A stretch of DNA of 64,000 nucleotides from contig JALUTQ010000040.1 of assembly GCA_032718865.1 (NCBI GenBank), positions 124,001 to 188,000 of the forward strand. Reading direction: 5' to 3'. Positions 1-9,853 of the stretch are shown here, one piece after another (the stretch's first letter is position 1; each line of letters opens with the position of its first letter). The position numbers and the translations under genes are program-made. The stretch is from Tilletia caries. Taxonomy: Eukaryota; Basidiomycota; Exobasidiomycetes; Tilletiales; Tilletiaceae. Under the pieces are notes generated by a model that made no database searches, was not told the origin of the DNA, and saw only the letters and a list, made by a program, of their open reading frames with translations.

Positions 1-240
1 CCTGGGCCTGGGCCTGGCCCTCAGCCCCATTCGCAAAACCATGGCTTGGTAGACTCGCCTGCGGCTCGGGCGCTGTTGAAGCGGATGGACAAGCTGGAGA
101 AGAGCAACGAGGCGATGGTCGAGCTTCTTCGCTCGGTGAGTGACACTTCTTTCATGCAATGTTCGCATCTGCTGCCTCATCGCTGACATACTTACTGCCT
201 TTCCCGACAGCTCGTCGCTGCGTCCTCCACCAACGATTGA
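1..240 (+). CDS. 3' end of an unrecognised gene (partial at left edge)
   Basis: The reading frame is open from base 1 and has two exons: 1-135 and 211-240. They are separated by an intron with donor GTGAGT at 136 and acceptor GACAG ending at 210, and the gene stops with TGA at 238-240. The visible part starts with a Pro-Gly run. A short charged helix follows, containing KRMDKLEKSNEAMVELLRS, which looks like a coiled coil, and the protein ends SSTND. Such a C-terminal coiled coil after a disordered Pro/Gly stretch fits many fungal nuclear proteins, but I do not recognise the family. The start and most of the protein lie outside the window. Confidence 0.6.
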
Positions 241-1569
241 AGACAACATTTCCTATAATCATGTCCTACACTGAGAAGCCTCTGGCCAGCGACTTTTTCC
301 CCTAATCTCATGGCCGCCGTTCGGTCCGGCTGAGCCTTTTTGATACATTCGAGTGAGCTGAGCATGATGCAGGCGATGTTGGAGATCAGTTTTTGAAGAG
401 CTCGAAGCCGCATTCGCGAAGGCAATCCCTTTTTCGTCTCCTCCATTGCCGCTCCGAGCCCTCTCTGAAATCCCCTTGGAGCTTCTCAGAACCTCTCACC
501 ATCATGGAGGACGTCGTTTGAAGAGAGTGAGGGGCGTGAGGGGGTCCAAAAGGATTCAACGATGTGGGGCCTGACAATAAAATAAATTGTGAACTTGAAC
601 AAAAACTCCGACTGCGGAGGTATTCGAACCCGCGCCGGAGAGAAACTGGTCCCAGTCTTGTACTTGGAGGACGCGCTTCTTGACAGCAACACTGAATACC
701 ACCTATGCTAAACAGCTGTGTCCTATGAAAACCTTTGCAGTCACAGATATATATACGCATCACACTGACACACATTGTCGCTGGGTTACGTACCAGGCCC
801 TGTGAACTGCCCTACACAGTCAGATGACCTCGATCGCGAGGGCGAAGATGGCAGCGGAGCATGCGAACGACCGCTCGACCTCCCTCAACATGGCCATGTT
901 CATCAATGCACAGTGTCAGTCCTACTGCGGCGACCCTGGCCTGCTCTCTACCTCGCCTGTTCCTCTATCGAGGAGCTTCTCGCCTGGCTGCCGAAGTGAG
1001 TTGGACTATGCGCGGGATTTGCAGGGCGCTTTCAATTGGGAACACACGTGCTGACAGAAAGCCGTATACATACGGACAGGTCTCAGCGCCGCCGAGCATC
1101 CCTCATCATCGTCGACACCAGTGCCTCAAGCTCCTTCGAGTCTCCCAGGACACCAAGGTCCAGCCCACCGACCACGGCCACATCGAGAGAGACGGCCCGC
1201 TTAACACTCAATCTTCGGCCTCCACGGTCTCGTCATTTCCGATGCACGGGCCAGGCTAAAGCCATCCGAGGGCGAAGATCTCTCCACGAGCGCCTCACAG
1301 CAGCTGGCACCGCCTCCATCCGGAAGGGCGGCCACAGTTCATCTTGCCACCAGGAGCGATCGTCATCGAGCCCGAGTCAGAGAGCGTCAAGTCTACAAGA
1401 TCTGTGAGGGCGATGCCTTTTTCTTCCGTGCTCATCACTACATCATCAACGCCCAACGGTGACGAGTACGCAAGTCTGGTGAAGATGCATGCATCCACTG
1501 GGCTCTCGGCAAGCATCGCAGTGTTCAATTCAACCGCTCCACCGCCGGCGTCGAAGATACCACAGACCA
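241..1569. other. Intergenic stretch without a supportable gene
   Basis: Several short open frames occur, but none has convincing protein character or splice structure. At about 605-715 the minus strand has a tRNA-like pattern (see findings) that does not fold into a proper tRNA. Confidence 0.5.
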
Positions 1570-2126
1570 AAGCCTTCAAAGTTCAAAATCTACCGACCGA
1601 ACCCAGACACGCCCAAAGACAAGCCCCACCGGCAGACTCGACTTGAACAAGTGCGGACAGATGGTGCTCGATGCCCTCATCAAGATCAAGAACGAGGTCG
1701 AACCATCGCTCACCTTCCGTCATTCCTGTCTGGAGGGCATCTGCTGCTATGCGCCATCAACATCGACTGCGTCAACACCCTCGCCTGTCTGTGCCGGATC
1801 GAGAAGGCCGCCGACAGCAAGATTCATCCTTTGCGCTTGCCCCACACCTACGTCGTCAAGCACCTCTTCCCTGGCCTGACCCGGTTGTACAAACAGCACC
1901 ACTCCATCAAGCCCTACTTCCAGTCCGACATCGCACCCAAGGAAACTGTACACCTCCAGACTTCAGTCGTCCGAGGAGCACCGCAAGCTCGACGGCCTGT
2001 ACAAGTGCATCCTCTGCGCATGATTTTTCGACCTTCTATCCCTCGGACTGGTGGAACTCGGGCAAGTACCTTGGGCCCGTCCCAGATGGTAGCACAAAGC
2101 GGAGAGCCCGGAGCGATCTCAATTAG
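1570..2126 (+). pseudogene. Succinate dehydrogenase iron-sulfur subunit (SDHB) pseudogene
   Basis: Pieces of the SDHB protein appear in the correct order but in changing frames. [15 protein letters not shown] starts near 1580 (frame 1). [16 protein letters not shown] and [12 protein letters not shown] follow from about 1650 (frame 2). [14 protein letters not shown], then [16 protein letters not shown], run from about 1758 (frame 1). EEHRKLDGLYKCILCA from about 1970 (frame 2) runs into a TGA. WWNSGKYLGP at about 2050 is in frame 0. In a working SDHB these belong to the 2Fe-2S domain and the start of the 4Fe-4S domain of mitochondrial complex II. At least four frame changes and one stop rule out function. 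No intron is visible inside the piece, so it may derive from a processed copy. The C-terminal third is absent. Confidence 0.85.
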
Positions 2127-3378
2127 AGTGAGTCTAGCGTCTCCTGCCTCGCCCCCCCCCCCCATCCAACCTACCACGCGCTTGCGTGATCGGCCGGAAC
2201 TTTCCCGAAGACCCTGTACTGATGTGTCTCATTCTCGTCTCTCTCCCATCATCCTCTTCGACTTGTCAACGACCACCCAAACCTGCTTACTTACATCAAA
2301 TTAATGAACGAATTGATGAAACGACGGTCGCCTGAACTCCGGTCTCTCGACAAATGGCCTTGCGCAAACTTAGCCCGCCAGGTTTTCAGATCAAAAAAAC
2401 GCCACAAGACTATGTTTCAGTATTTCACAAGCCTCATTCATTTGAGATCTTGAATCGAGGTATGGCGCGTGAATCAGCGGAGACACGATCGTCACTTGCT
2501 CGCCGCGCTCAGCTCCTTCCGGGTGGTCGGTCTCTCGGGGCGCGCGTTTACGACGGCAGACAGAATGAATGCTGTAGGAAGAAGCTATCTCCACACCGGC
2601 GCACGCCGGCCCTTGCCCGTCTCTGCCGACGAGTCGCAAACCCTTCTGCCATATGATAAAGGTCGCGAACGCGTAAGCGAGGACAGACGGCCGCCGGCAT
2701 AGCTTCGTTCTGCAGTCGTACCGCATACGAGACGCTGCGTCTGATACAAGCGGCGCTGGAAGCGTGAGTTGAGTCTCCCTGTCCTGTGAGCTCGTCAGTA
2801 AGATCTGTCGGTCAACTTGGACGACAAGGCCGCATTCCGCTGATTCCCGCTTTGAGAGGTCCCCTCTCTCCTTTGTTCAGGTCGATGGTTCTCACTTCCA
2901 AGAAGCAGATCAGACGGGGGTCCTCGCTATAGCCATCTGATGATAAGAGGGATACTGCGGTAGCTCCGTCGCTTATGCCTTCAATCGGCGCCAATTTACT
3001 GGGCTCTCATCTCTGGCGAAAAATCTGCGGCAGGCCGGTAGTCCCCCTTCTGATATGCTGACAATTGGCTCGTCTTGATTCGTTGCTCGTTTGCATTCAG
3101 GGACGCTTCTGTCGCTCATCTTTCGAAGGACCGCTGCCTTTCATTTTTACAGCTCGTCAAGCTTTCATCGCTTTCTTTCCTCGTCTGGTCACGAGGGTCC
3201 CTGTTGGAGAAGGTAGGGCGTGAAGGCAAGGCAGATCAGTCTTCCCTTCAAGGCTATAAGTACTGCTGTGACACTCTGTATCTGGTTAACTTTCCCTCCA
3301 CCCCTCTCTGTTTTTCCTCTCAGGTGTGCCTATCAAATCTCCTTCCGGTATCCCTTCCAAAACAAACACTCTTACGAC
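2127..3378. other. Intergenic region and cutinase promoter
   Basis: I see no supportable gene here. The last roughly 150 bases are pyrimidine-rich and precede the cutinase start; a TATA-like TATAAG lies at 3255-3260. Confidence 0.5.
3255..3260 (+). promoter_or_regulatory. TATA-like element upstream of cutinase
   Basis: TATAAG lies 119 bases upstream of the chosen ATG at 3379 and is followed by a C/T-rich leader, as is common in fungal promoters. Assigned by position and motif only. Confidence 0.35.
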
Positions 3379-4101
3379 ATGCACATTGTCACTTTCAACC
3401 TTCTTGCCTTTTTCCATTTCTTCATCAGTGCCGCTGAGGCCACTTCGGTTCGCACGGGTGCGACTAACCTGACCGCCCTCACCGCCCGCGCCACAGGCTG
3501 CCATGACTACCTCATCATCGACTCGCGCGGGACGGGCGAGCCTCAGGGTCGCTCGTCCCAGTTCTCCGGAATGATCCAGAAAACGTTCGACGGCCTCCCA
3601 GACGGGATCGGTATTTCCAATCCATACCCCGCCTCAAGTGCTCCAAACAGCCCAGCATCCGGCTCGGTCTGGTTGCGCACCTACCTCAGACAAGCGGTGG
3701 CGATGTGCCCGCAGCAGAACTACGCCCTCCTCGGATGGTCACAGGGCGCAGCAGTGACGTGGACAGCACTCGGCGGTATGAAGAAGGACGATCCGCTCCA
3801 CCACGCCATCAAGGCCGTCGTCGTCGTTGGAGATCCTTTCCACGTCCCGAACGTGAGGGGAAACGTCGATCAAGATGGGCATGGTCAGACGGCGGGAGCG
3901 CAGGGGAAGATGCGAGGTGGGAATTCGGACGCGACGATTGCCGAATGGGCTGCGGACGGCAAGGTTCTCGATATCTGCTTTTCGGGCGATCCGGTTTGTA
4001 ACCAGTGGGGCGACCGTCCTGCGGATCACGGCCGATACGGAGGCTCGGGCGAAGTTCAGACGTTGGGTGCGCAGTTCTTGATCCAGCATCTTCGACGCTG
4101 A
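3379..4101 (+). CDS. Secreted cutinase-family serine esterase
   Basis: Single-exon gene of 240 residues. The ATG at 3379 was chosen because it gives a hydrophobic signal peptide (MHIVTFNLLAFFHFF...). The longer upstream frame would bury that signal. The nucleophile motif GWSQG lies at about residue 121, within the cutinase pattern. The sequence CFSGDPVCNQWG followed by HGRY near the C terminus supplies the expected catalytic Asp and His and paired cysteines. The family (carbohydrate esterase 5) hydrolyses cutin polyester or acetylated xylan outside the cell, and the length is normal for it. Substrate cannot be decided from sequence alone. It is followed by the truncated ERT1-like copy on the opposite strand. 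The frame appears intact. Confidence 0.9.
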   Translation: MHIVTFNLLAFFHFFISAAEATSVRTGATNLTALTARATGCHDYLIIDSRGTGEPQGRSSQFSGMIQKTFDGLPDGIGISNPYPASSAPNSPASGSVWLRTYLRQAVAMCPQQNYALLGWSQGAAVTWTALGGMKKDDPLHHAIKAVVVVGDPFHVPNVRGNVDQDGHGQTAGAQGKMRGGNSDATIAEWAADGKVLDICFSGDPVCNQWGDRPADHGRYGGSGEVQTLGAQFLIQHLRR

Positions 4102-4234
4102 ACGGACGTCATTGGAAGTGACATCGGCGACCTCTCACTCGCCGATCCCGAGTTCGGTCGTCTCGCAACGCGTCAGCCTTTAGGTCGACGTATTCAGTGG
4201 CAGGGGTTCTCGCTTTCACTCAACAATGATGCAG

Positions 4235-6893
4235 TTCTGGGGTGTCGACAGGGTGCGAGTGCTCAGAAAGGCTTGACGGTCAGCTCCTGTCTGAAATTGA
4301 AAGCTGACGCCGACGAGATAATTGAATGGACACTTTGAAGGATGAGAACGATCGAAGCAAATTGCGTTCAGAATCGTTCGACTCCGTCATAATCAAATCG
4401 ATAGGCAGTGGGGGTTCGTTTGTTCGTGCTTCAAGCAACAGCGAGGAAAGGCTGCCATTGTATGATCAGATGACCTGGGAGATTCTCCAAAGGTGAACCA
4501 TGTCATTGCGATGAAAGGAGAAATAAGCAGAACGGGCGAGTGAAGCAGGAGAGGAGATGGGGACCTCGGGAATTTCATAAAGGATCCGGGTGACTAGAGG
4601 GCGACGATGAGAGTCGATGCTTCTCTCTCTCCGCCTGCATCCGAACCAAGAACCGAGCTTCCGCGCAGGAGGCGAGGGCAAGGACGCGGGGAGAGGAGCC
4701 CGCCCGCGTCCATAATCCGCGGTGGGAAAGATCACGGCGGGTCAATCATGAGGAAGTTACCCACGATGCAAATGGGGATCTGTAAAAAAAAAAAGAAAGG
4801 CCCACGCAGCGCAAGCGCATAAGTTCAACTGATCCACAATGAATATCGCGCCAGACAACCAAAGAATGAAGATGAGGGGAAGCTAGAAACTCACATTCCA
4901 CTGATCCCGCCGGATCGTAAAGCTGAAGCAGCACGGTATCAGCACTTCTTCCCCACCATGATGACGCACCGCCGACCCTCCTGACCCTCCTGCTCCTGCT
5001 ACGGGCCCGTGTTGCGGAGTCCTGAGACCAACAACGTCCTGCGGCCCACCCGCACCCGCGCCGGTGCCGGTGCCGTGCGGGCCAGCGCTCGTGCCCGTGG
5101 ACGAGGATGATCCGCTCCGGGTGGAAATCATGGCGCTACCTGCCAGCGCATTGTTGTTGTTGCTACTGCCACCACCTTCGTTCGCACTCGTACCCGTGGG
5201 CAGTTCTGCGGCAGCAGTGGCATCGGAGGCGGAAGGAGGCCGACCGTTGTTCGTCGTGGAAGACGAAGCGAGGAGCGCTGCTTCATCCGCTGTACTATTG
5301 GCATACGCGCCAGCCACACCCTTGGACGTGGATGTAGATGTCGACGTAGAACGGCCCGCCCCTCCCAACTCACCGCCACTCTGGGCACCGCTCGCAGAAG
5401 AGCCCGCCGGTCCACCCACCGTGCCCACACTACTGCTAACAGGCGTCATTGGCGCCAGCCGGTTCGATAGTCGGCCGCCTTGGTTCGTCGTCGTCGAGGA
5501 GGAGGACGATGACGAGGAGGGACCACCACCACCACCACCACCAGCGACAGCCTGCGCTAGTCCTCCGCCCGACCCGCTACCATTCCCATTCCCATTCCCG
5601 TTCCCGTTCACACTACTGATGCTCAAACTGCGATGCGACTTCGCTGGCGTCGCCCCACCCACGCTCGACCCGGGCCCAAGCCCCGCACCACCAACAGCAC
5701 CCGTCGAGCCAAAGGAAGGGTCCAGCGACGACGACGCCGCGGCGGAGGAGTTGGCCGAGTGCGTGCGTGCGCGGAGGATGCAGGACGTCAGTACGGCTTT
5801 TTGGCCCGGGTCGAAGGAGACGGCGCCGTACTTCTCCCAGTAGTTTACCGCGCTCTCTGTTTTTAGTGGTGAGAAGTCAGCATTGCACGCACAGAAAAGG
5901 AAGGGAAGGAAAGAGAGGGGAATCAGGAGATGTGATACTCACCCTCAGCCATGAGCTCATAAATGCACAGCTGCCCATCGCGCAACGAATCAATGTCGAC
6001 CCCAATCAGATTCGCAAACTCCTTGTTGCCCTTGTAGATCTCCCCCGTGCGGCGCCAGAGACAGGCTGGGATGCCCTGAGTGGAGAAGACCCGATCGTAG
6101 TCGAGGAGAAGACGCTCGAAGTGTTCTTCGATGATGAGTAGATCGACGTTGATTAGAGATTGGGCGATGATCTTTGTTTGAAGACGGACAGCGGTATCAG
6201 GATTCGCCTGCGCGACTGAGACGACGCACTGATCACAACGTGAAGAGACAGCAGGAGTCAGCTTTCATGCCCCCAATCAATGAAAACAAAAGCGTCTGAA
6301 ATCGAGGGAAAGAGAAAGACAGACTTACTTCTTCTCCATCCACCGATTCAACTTCGCATACACATTCAAATGATTATAAGGCTTCAAAAGGCCCGCATCA
6401 TGTTTGGCATGATCTGCGCCTGTTGATCCTTGGGACGGCCCAGACGCTGAGTGGGAAGCCGAGGCACCGTACGCGTCTGAAAGCTGTGATGATCCCGCAC
6501 CTGCCTCGCTTCCTGCGCGTACCTGTCGCCCCCTCTTCACTCCCACTCCCACCTACAAAGCTCCTCTCCACCCCCTGCCCCTGCCCCTGCCCCTGCCCCT
6601 GCCCCACCTCAACCGGCGACCTCATCCCCATTCCCATCCCCACACCCGTGCCCGGGATCGCCTCATCATGGCACAAATGCCCAAGATCGCGCTTGATACA
6701 CCTCTGAGCTCTGACACGGCCTGCCCTCATCACAGGTCATATGGGATCGGCGGCAGTACATGCATGCCGTAGAGACCTTTCTGCGTTTCTTCGTGGATGC
6801 CGAGGGGCTGCTGTTCGGTTTGAAGGCGGAGAAGGGGGTTGCTGGTTGCTGCTGTCGTTGTGGAGGCGGAGGAGGAAGAGGAAGAAGCTAAGA
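4235..6893 (-). repeat. Segmental duplication, copy A (truncated)
   Basis: This stretch matches about 9358-12480 (copy B) in direct orientation at an offset near 5.12 kb. Similarity is uneven. The flank at 4235-4734 matches 9358-9856 only roughly (about 80% by eye). From 4735 to about 5865 the match is almost perfect. From there to 6893 it is about 90% with deletions. Copy A stops matching near 6893, well inside the first exon of the gene in copy B. Confidence 0.85.
4732..6893 (-). pseudogene. 5'-truncated ERT1-like transcription factor pseudogene
   Basis: Degenerate second copy of the regulator at 9854-12815. The last exons (4732-4779 and about 4895-5853) and the PAS exon (about 5948-6175) keep their splice sites and frames. 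Several lesions make it a pseudogene. The N-terminal ~130 codons and start are missing. Five bases are inserted inside the zinc cluster near 6707, breaking the frame between its Cys residues. Roughly 330 bases of the middle region are deleted near 6415. About 65 bases that held the end of exon 2 and its donor site are deleted near 6185. The 3' half nevertheless remains nearly identical to the intact copy. A truncated transcript could still be made, but a DNA-binding factor could not. Confidence 0.85.
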
Positions 6894-8359
6894 TCTGATT
6901 GTGGGAGAGCAGAGGAAAGAGTATGGTGAGGCAACATTAGCGGCAAGGAACTGAGGGAATGAACTGGCCTGTGATATGGACCTGATGGAAAAGAATGACT
7001 TGAGCACGTTAAAGATGGTCAATCTTCTCAGGGAAACATACCAGCTATGTGTCTGCCTCTTTGTGTTCGAGTCCTTCATCGCTGTTGGACGTAGAATCGA
7101 CGGATTTCAGATGGGTGTCCATATACATACAGGTGTACGTATGTATATACGCGTGACCGCGTGACCTGTCAGATGTGAGTCTCTGTCTTCCGTCCACAGT
7201 CCACGTTAAACTTGGGCGAAGGCCGATGTGAATCGTTTGATCTTCAGAAGCCGCATCAAAGACGTTCGGGGCGTTCGGGGCGTCGGAGGTGTCGCCCAAT
7301 GGCCGCAATTCTCGTTTCGGCTATGCCATGACTCATTCGCCATGACTTCACATATGGGGTGCGCTGAGCTGTGAGATGTGAAATGTGAGAGAGGCTGCAT
7401 TGCGTTTGCAACGTTTGGCTCGAAGAGCGGTAAAAGGTATATAAGCAGGTGTGCTGCTCACTGATCCAAGCCTTTCCTCCATTCCCAACCAGAGTTATTC
7501 CAGCTCCCAGCCTCTTCTACAGTCCCTCACCGCCCAGTGAAACAGCGATCACCCAGTGAAACACCACGACACCGCACCACACAAAGATGCTACAAAGCTG
7601 AGAAAGGGCACATTCTGCGCACTGTGTATCAGAGAGTAGCCTGTCCAAATCTGGAGGCGCTGCGAGGTTCCTACGAGGAGCTATGATATTTAAAGGGTGC
7701 GGAGCATAGTAAATTTACTTAGGAAAAAATCTGTACAGGAATTCGAACACCAACCACACAAAATTGGCATGGTAAGTTACCAACCAGGTCTCGACAGTAA
7801 TCGTAGAGCAGTGCAGCAGGAGTACTCTCCAGGTGAGAGATGGTGAATACCTCAGATAGTCGCGACGCCATCAAGGTTGAAGTTGGGGGCAAGGGCCAGG
7901 AAGGGAGGTTGACTGCCGGCATTTGGATCGGGCATGAAAATCAGTTTCTGCAGTGTCAAAATTATCCATCATGTACACTGCTCCCACGCCGTCAGAAGCC
8001 AAAATTGGTCCACAGTTGAAAGTGTTTCACTCGTTGAACCTCCGATCACCTCATTTGTACACTTTTCCCAGCAGCCTCTGGCAGCACCTCCCTGCTCAGC
8101 ACGAAGGGCTACTCAGAAACGGAAAGCGGGAGCGTGTGGCTCCCTATTGTAGGTATAACCCTTTCTAAATGCTCAAGTGTGGTTGTGTTGTGCTATCGGT
8201 GTGCTACTCGAGGGGTCAAGGTCAAAATTTTGGGTCAATTTATTTCACTGGGCGGTGAGGGACTGTACAGCTCACCGTGCTGCGCACTTCTGCCATCTGC
8301 CATCTGCCATCTCCAATCTCACACAGTACTACATCCATCACACCACTTCCACCAGCAAA
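6894..8359. other. Intergenic region with an orphan core promoter
   Basis: No supportable gene. A perfect TATA box lies at 7438-7445 with a typical C-rich leader behind it. The first ATG (near 7587) opens only four codons before a TGA. A tRNA-like B-box with a following T run is on the minus strand near 7725-7760. Confidence 0.45.
7438..7445 (+). promoter_or_regulatory. TATA box without a recognisable gene
   Basis: TATATAAG is followed by about 140 bases of C-rich leader-like sequence. The first ATG downstream opens only a four-codon frame. It may be the promoter of a dead paralogue of the neighbouring secreted-protein gene or of a noncoding transcript. Confidence 0.4.
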
Positions 8360-9107
8360 ATGGTTCAGCCTCGCTCTCTCCTCCTCCCTTTTCTTCTGCT
8401 CGTCACCCTTGGCAAATGTGCGCCTCTGCCCAGTCCTGTTGGCGCCCCCTCTCTTTCCCCGGCTCTGCCTCGAACGTCCATCGTGAGTCCGCTAAGCGAT
8501 CGAGTGGATATCTCGAGCTTCCTGCATCAGACGTTGACACGTTTGTTTGATGATGCTCAGTTCGAAGCACGTATGCTACCGGCGGACGTATCGCCATCTG
8601 TGATGAAGCAACTCCAGTTGAAGGGGTTCTTGCGTGAGTGCTTGTGCATCCTGAAGTTGGCTTTTCAGCAGTAGTACATCTGACGCTGGCACACCTCGAC
8701 TTCTTTTCTCGGAACAGAGCAACTCGAAGCTCAGAAAGCCTTACAAATGGCCGGCCCTGGATTTGAAGCTGAAAAGAAGAAAATATTGGACAGCCTGGAG
8801 GCGACGAGGTTGAACGAAAATCTCAGTAAGTGATTTCACCTGCTGGAGTTGGCTCTTCAGGAGTAGGTATATCTGACACTGGAACGCTTCGTTGTCTTTT
8901 CTCGGAACAGAGAACCTCGATGCTACATTGACTGAGCACGCGAACGAGTGGATGAATCTGCACGGGGAAGAGCTTCTCCGCGATGCCGGGCATCAACAAA
9001 GGTTGGAAGAACTAACTGGAGCGATACGCGCAACTAGAGCGGAAATGCGGGCCGCCTATGCCAAACTTCAATCGCTGCGAGGTGCCGGATCTTCTTCGAA
9101 CCCCTGA
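8360..9107 (+). CDS. Small secreted coiled-coil protein with duplicated introns
   Basis: Three exons, 8360-8633, 8718-8825 and 8911-9107, join in phase to give 192 residues. The ATG at 8360 starts a clear signal peptide (SLLLPFLLLVTLGKCAPLP). The mature part is rich in Glu, Leu, Ala and Gln and reads as amphipathic helix, for example RLEELTGAIRATRAEM. There are no transmembrane segments after the signal and few cysteines. I do not recognise a family; small secreted helical proteins like this are often effector candidates in plant-associated fungi, which is inference. The two introns are alike: both end TTTTCTCGGAACAG and share a middle segment. Exons 2 and 3 also begin alike, so the gene has grown by copying an intron-exon unit. 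Confidence 0.75.
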
Positions 9108-9853
9108 TGCTATCTCCACAGCACAATCAGTTGCCTCCATGTCCAGACGCGGCCTCTCACTCTGAAATTGATACTTTGATCTCACCACTGATGGGCATGC
9201 TTCACCAACCAGCTTTCTTTACTGTTGCTGTTGCCAGAAAGAGAAGCGAACAAGAGGCAAGGATTCTTCTCTGCCTGGTACTTGTGTTCTGCGTCTGATA
9301 TAGCGCTGTAGCGATGCAGGCAAGTTCGAACTAGAAAGCCCCACTCTCTGATGCGGTCCTGGGGCGTCAACAGGGTGCGAGTGCTCAAAAGAGCTGAACA
9401 GTCAGATAGATCCTGTCTGGCATGGAAAGCTGACGACCGACGAAATGGATGGACTCTTTGAAGGATGAGAACGATCGGAGCAAAATTGCGTTCAAAATCG
9501 TTCGACCTCCGGAAACAAACAAACCGATACAGAGGTTTCGTTTGTTTGTTGGCACATGTCCTTCAAGCAGCAGACTGAGGAAAGGGCCGCTATGATATGG
9601 CCACTTGACCTGGGATGCTTTTCCAAACGTGAAGCATGACATTGCGATGAAAGAAGAAGAATGAGGACGGGCGGATGAGGCATGGGGACATCGGGAACCT
9701 CATGAAGGATGCAGGTGACTAGGAGGCGACGACGAAAGTCGATAACTCTCTCTGCGCCTGCATCAGAACCAAGCACCAACTCGCGCGCAGGAGACGAGGG
9801 TGCGGGCGCGGAGAGAAGAGTCCACCTGTGGAACATGGCCCGCGGTGTGAAAA
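9108..9853. other. 3' flank shared with the duplicated segment
   Basis: No gene is supported. From about 9358 to 9853 the sequence is the diverged downstream flank of the ERT1-like gene and pairs with 4235-4731. Confidence 0.6.

Noticed and set aside
386..775. 129-codon minus-strand frame
   Set aside because: No protein-like features and it overlaps the tRNA-like relic.
5064..5843. Long plus-strand open frame, with its twin at 10186-10962
   Set aside because: Antisense to exon 4 of the ERT1-like copies. The Ser/Gly/Thr repeats on the coding strand keep the other strand free of stops.
7725..7800. Functional tRNA gene on the minus strand
   Set aside because: The B-box and T run are present but the T and acceptor stems do not pair.
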